Assembly (NCBI GenBank): GCA_012510625.1
Contig: JAAZHP010000252.1
Span: forward strand, 1 to 6,238
DNA length: 6,238 nucleotides
Reading direction: 5' to 3'
Source of the DNA: Bacillota bacterium
GTDB lineage: Bacteria; Bacillota; Dethiobacteria; DTU022
Under the pieces are notes generated by a model. The model searched no databases and was not told the DNA's origin. It saw only the letters and a program-made list of their open reading frames with translations. How positions within the stretch are numbered: position 1 is the stretch's first letter; every line of letters starts with the position of its first letter. Positions 1 to 5,330 of the stretch are shown in pieces. The position numbers and the translations under genes are program-made.

Positions 1-17
1 ATACCTTTAAATATCAT

Positions 18-44
18 ATTCGTGAATTGCAACATAATTCCTGC
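18..44 (-). promoter_or_regulatory. Sigma-H-like promoter for an off-window gene
   Basis: On the minus strand the -35-like block GCAGGAATT (44 to 36) is followed by 14 bases and then GAAT (21 to 18). This fits the published Bacillus sigma-H pattern RnAGGAwWW, N11-12, RnnGAAT at every position except the R before GAAT. Transcription would run leftward, starting around position 10 or just below. The driven gene lies outside the window, so its identity is unknown. The same block arrangement recurs before murT and before the CBS gene, which strengthens the call. Confidence 0.55.
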
Positions 45-80
45 CACGCATGCGGATGTAGGAAATTGAGGTAAAGATTG

Positions 81-102
81 AAAAAAACCAGGATGAACCT
101 GA
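81..102 (-). terminator. Weak intrinsic terminator after murT
   Basis: Read on the minus strand, CAGG and CCTG form a four-base-pair stem around a five-base loop, extended by one T-G pair, and are followed directly by seven T residues. It lies about 60 bases past the murT stop codon, where a terminator is expected. The stem is short, so termination could be partial. Confidence 0.4.
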
Positions 103-132
103 GTATCTCTATCCTTTAAATTCACCTTATTC

Positions 133-167
133 CCTCCGACCTCCGACTTCCGGCCTCCGGCCTCTAT
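133..167. repeat. Heptamer tandem repeat overlapping the murT stop
   Basis: Five consecutive 7-base units can be read: CCTCCGA, CCTCCGA, CTTCCGG, CCTCCGG and a degenerate CCTCTAT. The last unit covers the murT stop codon. On the minus strand the units read TCGGAGG or CCGGAGG, so the murT transcript would carry several GGAGG runs just after its stop. It looks like a simple-sequence expansion that has begun to diverge. No function can be assigned. Confidence 0.7.
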
Positions 168-1573
168 TTAAGCAGGCGGCGCAGCTGCATCATGGCCGTA
201 TAGTTGGGCAGTATGATCAACTTCTCGCCGGGCGCCGTCGCGGCGAGCGCCTTTTGCAGCGCCCTTCGCAGAACCGGCTCCACGATCATCTTTGCCCCAT
301 CGAATCCCGCTTTTTTCAGCCGCCGGGCCACGTCAACGGCCCGCGTTCCGGAAAGAACCATACTGCCCGTGCGAAAGCGGAGCCCGGCCAGCTGCTCGAA
401 ATCTGTTTCCCAAAGCCAGGATATATCCCTGCCGTCGGCGGGACGGTCGTTGATAGCGATGAGAAAATGTATCCGGGAATCGCCTCTTCCCTGGAGCAGG
501 GTGCGAAACACCTCTCCGGCGCCGGCCGGGTTTTTGATCAAAGCAATGAGCAGGTCCTTGTTGCCCAGGCGGCGCCGCTCCATCCTGCCGGAGGGCGGGG
601 CGGCGGCGGCAAAGGCATCTCTGATGGCGGCCTCCGGCATGTCCAGGGCAGTGGCTGCTGCTGCGGCGGCAAGGGCATTGTAGAGGTTGTAGATTCCGGG
701 CAGAGGCAGCGCCGCTTGCAGCAGTTTCCCGCGCAGGCTCAGCGTTGCCAGGGCGCCTCCTTCCGGCGCGGTTTCGAAACGGCGCAACTTGAATTCCGGT
801 TCAGGCCGCATAAAACCGCAGTTGGCACAGCGGTAGCGGCCCAGGTGAGCATAGTAAAGATCGGTGTAGATGAGATCGCGGTGGCAGCGGGGGCAGGGAA
901 ATCCTCTCTCCGGAAAGACCCGGGTGATGGAACCGCGGGGCAGATCGAACCCGTAGTAAATTGTCTTCCTGCCGCCGCTGTCGATGCCGGCTAGCAGGGG
1001 GTCGTCGGCATTTAAAAAAACAGCGGCCCCGGGAGACATAGCCTGCACACCCCTGCTTATCGCATCCTGCACCTGCTGCACCCCTCCAAAGCGGTCCAGC
1101 TGATCCCGAAAAATATTGGTTACCACGGCGCCGCGCGGCTGCATGTCCTTGGAAATTGCCGGAAAGGCCCCTTCGTCCATCTCCATAACAGCGATATCGC
1201 CGGGCAGCCCTTCTTTCCAGGCGCCGGTTTCGATCAGGGTTGTAGCTACGCCCCAGGCCAGATTGGAGCCAGCCTTGTTGTGGACACAGCGCAGACCGCC
1301 CTGCCGGAAAATTGCCGCCAGCAGCGAGGCGGTGGTGGTTTTGCCGTTGGTTCCGGTAACGGCGATCGTTCCCATTGGCAGCTGCCCGGCCATAAAGGAG
1401 AGCAGCTGCGGTGATACTTTCAGGGCAACCCGCCCGGGCAGGGTCGTGCCGCCATGTTTAAGCAGCCTGGTGCCAACGATGAGCATTTTACCCAAAAAGA
1501 GGGCGCCATAGTCCCGCAAGCCTGCCCGGGGAGCGCCGCCTGAGCCGGAGCGCTTTCTAGCTGCCAAATTCAC
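164..1573 (-). CDS. murT: Lipid II isoglutaminyl synthase, MurT subunit
   Basis: MurT is the Mur-ligase-like subunit that, with the glutaminase GatD, amidates the alpha-carboxyl of D-glutamate in the lipid II stem peptide at the inner face of the membrane. The 469-residue length fits the family. Visible signs, in order, are the ATP-binding loop TGTNGKTTT (residues 73-81), the MDEGAF segment (132-137), a four-cysteine zinc ribbon of the kind typical of MurT (C227, C230, C249, C252), NLYNALAAA (296-304), and a C-terminal DUF1727 domain with NPAG (348-351) and NDRPADGRDISW (375-386). DUF1727 supplies an aspartate to the GatD active site in Staphylococcus; D380 or D383 are candidates here. The start is GTG at 1573, with AAGGGAAGGAG just upstream. 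No gatD is visible on either side. A sigma-H-like promoter and a small inverted repeat precede the gene. The alternative, a MurC/MurD-type ligase, is disfavoured by the zinc ribbon and DUF1727. Confidence 0.93.
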   Translation of the reverse strand: MNLAARKRSGSGGAPRAGLRDYGALFLGKMLIVGTRLLKHGGTTLPGRVALKVSPQLLSFMAGQLPMGTIAVTGTNGKTTTASLLAAIFRQGGLRCVHNKAGSNLAWGVATTLIETGAWKEGLPGDIAVMEMDEGAFPAISKDMQPRGAVVTNIFRDQLDRFGGVQQVQDAISRGVQAMSPGAAVFLNADDPLLAGIDSGGRKTIYYGFDLPRGSITRVFPERGFPCPRCHRDLIYTDLYYAHLGRYRCANCGFMRPEPEFKLRRFETAPEGGALATLSLRGKLLQAALPLPGIYNLYNALAAAAAATALDMPEAAIRDAFAAAAPPSGRMERRRLGNKDLLIALIKNPAGAGEVFRTLLQGRGDSRIHFLIAINDRPADGRDISWLWETDFEQLAGLRFRTGSMVLSGTRAVDVARRLKKAGFDGAKMIVEPVLRRALQKALAATAPGEKLIILPNYTAMMQLRRLLK

Positions 1574-1577
1574 GAAA

Positions 1578-1588
1578 CTCCTTCCCTT
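1578..1588 (-). promoter_or_regulatory. Ribosome binding site fixing the murT GTG start
   Basis: On the minus strand AAGGGAAGGAG ends four bases before the GTG. AAGGGA within it sits nine bases away, so one half of the block is well spaced. The next in-frame ATG is at residue 30, inside the conserved N-terminal part, which supports the GTG start. Confidence 0.6.
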
Positions 1589-1591
1589 AAC

Positions 1592-1607
1592 TTAAACAAC
1601 TGTTTAA
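1592..1607. repeat. Inverted repeat in the murT leader
   Basis: TTAAAC and GTTTAA form a perfect 6-bp inverted repeat around the four-base centre AACT. It lies between the sigma-H-like -10 element and the ribosome binding site, at about the predicted transcription start. That position would suit a repressor operator, but six base pairs in AT-rich DNA can arise by chance and I do not recognise the site. Confidence 0.35.
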
Positions 1608-1609
1608 CA

Positions 1610-1636
1610 CTTCGACATGGTGAGATCCAATCCTGC
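1610..1636 (-). promoter_or_regulatory. Sigma-H-like promoter of murT
   Basis: On the minus strand GCAGGATTG (1636 to 1628) is followed by 14 bases and GAAG (1613 to 1610). Relative to RnAGGAwWW, N11-12, RnnGAAT there are two mismatches: the last base of each block. The spacing is identical to the element at the left edge. It would start transcription around 1603, giving a leader of about 30 bases. I saw no well-spaced sigma-A promoter in the same gap. Confidence 0.5.
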
Positions 1637-1736
1637 TGCGATTGCCAATCATAGAGAATTATGGCCATTTCTGTTGTGATTATCCTATGCCTGGAAGGGG
1701 CAAAAGGCAACGGGGAAACGGGGCACCGGCAGGAGA

Positions 1737-1778
1737 AAAGAGCCCCGGTCTGCGCGCCGCAGAGAACCGGGGCTCTTT
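1737..1778 (-). terminator. Strong intrinsic terminator of the CBS gene
   Basis: A perfect 13-bp stem pairs 1737-1749 with 1766-1778, arms AAAGAGCCCCGGT and its complement. Inside it a second stem, CTGCG with CGCAG, encloses a three-base loop. On the minus strand it begins 20 bases after the CBS gene stop and runs into TTTTC. The arms are flanked by A and T runs on both sides, so it could stop transcription in either direction. It separates the CBS gene from murT. Confidence 0.88.
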
Positions 1779-1798
1779 CAATGCAGCATAATTTATGA

Positions 1799-2278
1799 TT
1801 AAATGGGATCGTCCCGATCGGCGATGCTTCTGACCATATCAGCGCGGGTGATAATGCCGGTAAGCTTGCCCTCGCGGTTCACTATGGGCACGCGGTTGAT
1901 TTGACGCCGGCTCATTAACCTGGCTATTTCTATGAGAGGGGTTTCTTCGCTTGCAGTATAGACCTTTTTCTTCATCAATTTGCTGACCTTTGTCCTGGCC
2001 AGCAGGTCTATGCCCCGGCGGATAGAAGCCAGGTCGTTGATATCGGTATGGGGCGAGATCCAGCCGGAGGGATCAAACAGCGGAACAACATTCACCTTTT
2101 GCGAATAGTGAATGATATCCGTATTTGAGATAATACCGATGAGCATGTTTTGAGCATCGGTGACAGGCAGGCCGCTGATATTGTGCCTGTCCATCAAGTC
2201 GATCGCCTCTTGAAGGGTTTCATCCCCGGTGATGCTGATCACCTTGGTGGTCATGACGTCCCTGGCGGTTTTTGTCAA
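1799..2278 (-). CDS. Two-CBS-domain protein, probable nucleotide sensor
   Basis: This 159-residue cytoplasmic protein consists of a tandem CBS pair (Bateman module) with no catalytic domain attached. CBS1 spans about residues 6-58 and includes ISGLPVTD (34-41) and GIISNTDI (48-55). CBS2 spans about 100-154 with INRVPIV (127-133) and GIITRADMV (141-149). Roughly 40 residues link them, containing a basic stretch LMKKKV (101-106) at the CBS2 start. CBS pairs generally bind adenosine nucleotides such as AMP, ATP or SAM, and stand-alone pairs often regulate partners in trans; the ligand and partner here are unknown. The TTG start follows an AGGAGG site with a nine-base spacer. A later ATG, at residue 9, would cut into the first CBS motif. 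It is divergent from ade, has a sigma-H-like promoter, and ends at a strong terminator, so it is a single-gene unit. Confidence 0.88.
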   Translation of the reverse strand: MTKTARDVMTTKVISITGDETLQEAIDLMDRHNISGLPVTDAQNMLIGIISNTDIIHYSQKVNVVPLFDPSGWISPHTDINDLASIRRGIDLLARTKVSKLMKKKVYTASEETPLIEIARLMSRRQINRVPIVNREGKLTGIITRADMVRSIADRDDPI

Positions 2279-2287
2279 GATGATTCT

Positions 2288-2293
2288 CCTCCT
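2288..2293 (-). promoter_or_regulatory. Ribosome binding site fixing the CBS gene TTG start
   Basis: AGGAGG on the minus strand, within TGAGGAGGAGA, lies nine bases before the TTG at 2278. It is the strongest ribosome binding site in the window and compensates for the rare start codon. Confidence 0.75.
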
Positions 2294-2322
2294 CAGTTGT
2301 GTTAAAAAAACTCGAAGGCTCT

Positions 2323-2350
2323 ATTCGCTAAATAGGGAAGGGTTTCCTGC
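2323..2350 (-). promoter_or_regulatory. Sigma-H-like promoter of the CBS gene
   Basis: On the minus strand GCAGGAAAC (2350 to 2342) is followed by 15 bases and GAAT (2326 to 2323). This gives N12 in the RnAGGAwWW, N11-12, RnnGAAT scheme, with only the last base of the -35 block off. Transcription would start near 2315, leaving a leader of about 35 bases that holds the AGGAGG site. A small dyad, CTATT/AATAG (2321-2325 and 2331-2335), overlaps the -10 element. The element lies in the spacer shared with the divergent ade gene, so activity at one promoter could influence the other. Confidence 0.55.
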
Positions 2351-2394
2351 CGGAGAAAAGAACCGGTCCATGTTGAATACATTTTAGAAGGCGG

Positions 2395-4140
2395 GTGTTG
2401 ATCCTGTTTGCTGAAAAGCTGAAAGCGATAAGCGAAGTTGCCCGGGGCGCCAGGCCGGCCTCGCTCCTGCTCAAGGGAGGCCGGGTGGTCAACCTCTTTA
2501 CCCGGGAAGTAAGAGATGCAGCCGTGGCTGTAGAAGGCTCTACGATTGCCGGAGTGGAAGCCGGGTATTCCAAAGGCCGCGAGGTAATTGACCTTGCGGG
2601 GGGTCTAATAATTCCAGGGCTGATCGATGCGCATATCCATCTTGAGAGCACCCTGCTTCTGCCGGCGCATTTCGCCGCCGTGGCGCTGCCGCATGGGACT
2701 ACCGCAGTTATCGCCGATCCCCACGAGATCGCCAATGTCCTCGGAGAAGCGGGCATTACTTTCATGCTCCGGGCTACTGAACAGCTGCCCCTGGATTTTT
2801 ATTTTATGGCCCCCTCCTGCGTCCCGGCGACAGAGATGGAAACAGCCGGGGGCGAAATTACCCCGGAGCAAGTGGAGCGGCTGCTGGATCAGCCGCGCAT
2901 GCTCGGCCTTGCCGAGATGATGAATTACCCGGGGGTAATAGCCGGAGATGCGGCGGTGGCGGCGAAGATCGCCGCAGCGCACCGGCGGAAGAAGCCGGTT
3001 GACGGGCACATACCGGGCCTAGGCGGCCGCGATCTGCAGGCTTACCTGGGGGCCGGCATCTCTACGGATCACGAATGCGTCAGCGCGGCCGAGGCGCTGG
3101 AGAAGGTTGGCTGCGGGATGAAGGTGATCATTCGCGAAGGCTCCGCCGCCCGCAACCTGGCTGCCCTGCTGCCCGCCGTTAAGGCGGCCGGCAGCCGGCA
3201 TTTCATGTTTGGCTCTGACGACAAGGAAGCAGCGGAACTTTTGTCGGCGGGCCATTTGGACGAAATCCTGCGCCGGGCGGTAGCGCTGGGCTGCGACCCG
3301 CTGGATGCGGTGGAAATGGCCACCCTGAACCCGGCGCGGCATTACGGGCTGGCCCGGCGCGGCGCAGTGGCCCCCGGCTACCGGGCTGACCTGGCTGTAG
3401 TTGACGATCTGCAGAGCTTTAACGTGCGGCTGGTGATTAAGGATGGGCGGGTGGCCGCCCGTGAGGGAAAGCCGGTTGCGAAAATAACCTCTCCTCCGGC
3501 CGATGAGGGCGTCATGCACACGATCAAGCTGCGGCGCCCGCTGCAGGCTGATGATTTCAAGTTCAAAGCCGGGCCCGGAGCCCTGCCGGTGATCGGCATA
3601 ATCCCGGAGCAGATCATTACCGAGAAGCTGACGCTCGAGCCGCGGCGAGACGAAAGCGGCGCCGTGCTGGCCGACCCCGGGCGCGATATAATCAAGATCG
3701 CCGTGATCGAACGGCACCGGGGCAGCGGGCGGGCAGCCCTGGGCCTGGTCAAGGGGCTGGGCCTGCGCAGCGGGGCCATCGCCTCGAGCGTGGCTCATGA
3801 TTCACACAATATCATCGTGGCCGGAGTGGAGGAGGCGGCCATGGCGGCGGCGGTTAATGAACTGGCGCGGGCCGGGGGCGGCTTTGTTGCCGTTGACGGG
3901 ACCGCCATGGTGCGCTCCTTATTGCCACTGCCGGTAGCCGGCCTGATCTCGCCGGAACCCGCTGTAAAGGTGGCCGCAGCCATGGCCGAGGTTACCGCCG
4001 CCGCGCGCTCTCTTGGAACGGCGCCTCTTAATCCTTTTTTGACGCTCTCTTTCCTGGCCCTGCCGGTTATCCCGCATCTGAAGATAACCGACCGCGGCCT
4101 CTTCGACGTGAACAGCTTCAACTTCATCCAGTTCTCATAG
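2395..4140 (+). CDS. ade: Adenine deaminase
   Basis: It hydrolyses adenine to hypoxanthine and ammonia in the cytoplasm for purine salvage. The 581 residues match the family's usual 570-600. The amidohydrolase domain shows the metal-binding HIHLES (80-85), GTTAVIADPHEIANVLG (101-117), DGHIPG (203-208), STDHE (223-227) and FGSDDK (272-277). GYRADLAVVDD (328-338) marks the return of the composite beta domain. The C-terminal domain typical of Ade carries AHDSHNIIVAG (467-477) and the closing part LTLSFLALPVIPHLKIT (549-565). Dihydroorotase and other amidohydrolases lack this C-terminal domain. The start is uncertain between GTG at 2395 and TTG at 2398: AGAAGG (2386-2391) sits three bases from the first but six from the second. 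An in-frame stop at 2374 rules out a longer protein. I could not identify a convincing promoter or purine riboswitch in the short spacer. The gene stands alone, divergent from the CBS gene and convergent with the parvulin gene. Confidence 0.95.
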   Translation: MLILFAEKLKAISEVARGARPASLLLKGGRVVNLFTREVRDAAVAVEGSTIAGVEAGYSKGREVIDLAGGLIIPGLIDAHIHLESTLLLPAHFAAVALPHGTTAVIADPHEIANVLGEAGITFMLRATEQLPLDFYFMAPSCVPATEMETAGGEITPEQVERLLDQPRMLGLAEMMNYPGVIAGDAAVAAKIAAAHRRKKPVDGHIPGLGGRDLQAYLGAGISTDHECVSAAEALEKVGCGMKVIIREGSAARNLAALLPAVKAAGSRHFMFGSDDKEAAELLSAGHLDEILRRAVALGCDPLDAVEMATLNPARHYGLARRGAVAPGYRADLAVVDDLQSFNVRLVIKDGRVAAREGKPVAKITSPPADEGVMHTIKLRRPLQADDFKFKAGPGALPVIGIIPEQIITEKLTLEPRRDESGAVLADPGRDIIKIAVIERHRGSGRAALGLVKGLGLRSGAIASSVAHDSHNIIVAGVEEAAMAAAVNELARAGGGFVAVDGTAMVRSLLPLPVAGLISPEPAVKVAAAMAEVTAAARSLGTAPLNPFLTLSFLALPVIPHLKITDRGLFDVNSFNFIQFS

Positions 4141-4200
4141 TTAAGAGAGTAAAATGGCAAACTCTATTGACCGCTGATAAGAGGATTTCTGCATTGAAAT

Positions 4201-4248
4201 TCCCCGGGGAGGGAGGCACAAGCATCTATCCTATCCTCCCCCCGGGGA
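4201..4248. terminator. GC-rich hairpin between convergent ade and parvulin genes
   Basis: TCCCCGGGG (4201-4209) pairs perfectly with CCCCGGGGA (4240-4248). The stem continues through GGAGG with CCTCC after a two-base bulge and encloses an 18-base loop. It lies 60 bases past the ade stop and 27 bases past the parvulin gene stop. Neither side has a real T run: the minus-strand exit reads AATTTC and the plus-strand exit TGTGCG. It probably serves as a shared transcription end or RNA-stabilising hairpin rather than a textbook terminator. Confidence 0.55.
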
Positions 4249-4275
4249 TGTGCGTGGGCAAGATTCTATGGGCAC

Positions 4276-5178
4276 CTACTCAAGGTAATCGATTAACGCT
4301 TCTTCTTTCAACTTGGAGATTAACTCCTGCTTCAATACCGGAAGCTTATTCTCCTTGACCGCTTCCTTAACTTTATCCGCCACCTCTTCGTAGGTAACCT
4401 CCCGGCCTTCCTTGTGTTCCAGCTTCTCAATGACATGATAGCCGTAAGAGGTTTTTACCGGTGCGCTCCTCCCGCCAACCTCCAGGTTAAAAGCCGTCTC
4501 TTCGAACTCCTTTACCATTTCTCCACGGGGGAAGAAGCCGAGGTCGCCGCCCTGCTCTTTTGAGCCGGTATCTTTTGAGCTTTCCTTGGCAATCCCGGCA
4601 AAATCTTCTCCATTTTCAAGGCGGGAAATTATTTCCAGAGCCTCCTCCTCGGTATCAACAAGGATATGGCGTGCCCTGACCTGTTCGGGGATATCAAAAT
4701 CTTCCCGGTTCTCTTCGAAATATTCCCGGGCTTCCGTTTCGGTTATCTCCAGATCGCCGGTAACGATCTTTTCCAGCATGATATTCACCCGAAAATTATT
4801 GCGGATAAAGTCCATGGGGATGCCGCGGCTTTCCAGGTCAAGCTTCAAATTTTCTTCGTTCCCCATGTAGTACTCTCCAACGATAATGTCAATTTCAGCA
4901 TCGATCTCTTCATTACTGACCGAGATGCCGCGTTTTTTCCCCTCTTGCAGAATCAAACGTTCAACAATGAGATCGTCCAGGAACTCTTTCCCGTACTGCA
5001 TATACATAATCGTGTAAAGCTCGCTGCGCTTAATCTTCTCACCGTTCACCACGGCCACGGCCGGGTCATGCTGCATGAAAATGATCAGCGCTACCGCTCC
5101 CACGATCACCAGGGCCAAAACCAGTAAAATGGCCTTTTGCGGCCCCGGCAACCCCTTTTGCCCTTCCTTATTGCTCAT
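4276..5178 (-). CDS. Membrane-anchored peptidyl-prolyl isomerase, PrsA/SurA-like parvulin
   Basis: The 300-residue protein has the PrsA-type layout: a short basic cytoplasmic tail, one hydrophobic segment (about 15-34), a SurA-like chaperone region (about 40-160) beginning VAVVNGEKIKRSEL, a parvulin rotamase domain (about 165-255), and a charged helical C-terminus. Parvulin landmarks are RARHILV (168-174), GGDLGFFPRGEMV (210-222) and YGYHVI (245-250). It should fold or stabilise exported proteins at the outer membrane face. Unlike Bacillus PrsA it has no cysteine at all, so it cannot be a lipoprotein; it is probably held by its N-terminal helix. The AVA at 40-42 could be a signal peptidase site, but cutting there would remove the first strand of the chaperone domain. 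The ATG start is preceded by AAAAGGGG with a seven-base spacer. The gene has its own sigma-A promoter, separate from hisG upstream. prsA is a fair functional label, but the lack of lipidation is a reason not to assign the symbol. Confidence 0.9.
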   Translation of the reverse strand: MSNKEGQKGLPGPQKAILLVLALVIVGAVALIIFMQHDPAVAVVNGEKIKRSELYTIMYMQYGKEFLDDLIVERLILQEGKKRGISVSNEEIDAEIDIIVGEYYMGNEENLKLDLESRGIPMDFIRNNFRVNIMLEKIVTGDLEITETEAREYFEENREDFDIPEQVRARHILVDTEEEALEIISRLENGEDFAGIAKESSKDTGSKEQGGDLGFFPRGEMVKEFEETAFNLEVGGRSAPVKTSYGYHVIEKLEHKEGREVTYEEVADKVKEAVKENKLPVLKQELISKLKEEALIDYLE

Positions 5179-5239
5179 TTAAAAACCCCTTTTCTAGTCT
5201 TAATCTGGCATCAATTTTTTTAAGCAAGCTGCTCATTAA

Positions 5240-5267
5240 ATTATAACACTGCCAAGGGAGCCGTCAA
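5240..5267 (-). promoter_or_regulatory. Sigma-A promoter of the parvulin gene
   Basis: On the minus strand TTGACG (5267 to 5262) and a perfect TATAAT (5245 to 5240) are separated by 16 bases. The expected start near 5233 gives a leader of about 55 bases carrying an AAAAGGGG ribosome binding site. It is the best housekeeping promoter in the window and makes the parvulin gene independent of hisG. Confidence 0.85.
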
Positions 5268-5330
5268 CTTGAAGAAAATCCCGCGCTACAAATTTGCGGC
5301 AATGAGATGGGCCATGGCACATGCAGATTT

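Larger units (their letters stand above)
1..163. other. Gene-free left edge with repeat, hairpin and promoter-like element
   Basis: I see no supported coding region here. Read on the minus strand from the murT stop, the segment holds GGAGG-rich heptamer repeats, a small hairpin followed by seven T residues, and a GCAGGAATT...GAAT promoter-like element directed out of the window. A gatD gene, the usual partner of murT, does not begin within these 163 bases. The layout suggests that murT transcription ends here and a separate transcription unit starts toward the left. Confidence 0.6.

Noticed and set aside
254..994. Plus-strand open frame of 246 codons opposite murT
   Set aside because: It lies wholly antisense to the conserved murT zinc-ribbon and DUF1727 regions, has no domain-like motif, and is explained by the GC-rich codon pattern of murT.
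1637..1736. Second promoter for murT (TATGAT, CATAAT or ATAGGATAA)
   Set aside because: No -35 box lies at proper spacing for the two -10 candidates, and ATAGGATAA lacks a GAAT-like block 11-12 bases on.
2279..2394. Purine riboswitch or sigma-A promoter before ade
   Set aside because: TTGTGT/TCTATT and TACATT are poor matches, and the spacer has no three-way-junction layout of a purine aptamer.
2328..2765. Minus-strand open frame over the ade start and spacer
   Set aside because: It overlaps the ade amidohydrolase motifs and has no recognisable protein family signature.
3019..3798. Minus-strand open frame of 259 codons opposite ade
   Set aside because: It is antisense to well-conserved Ade motifs; its composition is rich in P, A, R, H and Q, as in shadow frames.
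4167..4358. Small plus-strand open frame after ade
   Set aside because: It runs through the convergent hairpin into the antisense of the parvulin gene, with no ribosome binding site or family resemblance.
5275..5330. Intrinsic terminator after hisG
   Set aside because: CCGC/GCGG with a loose loop before GATTTTC is too weak. The GCCATGGC palindrome nearby has no loop and no T run.
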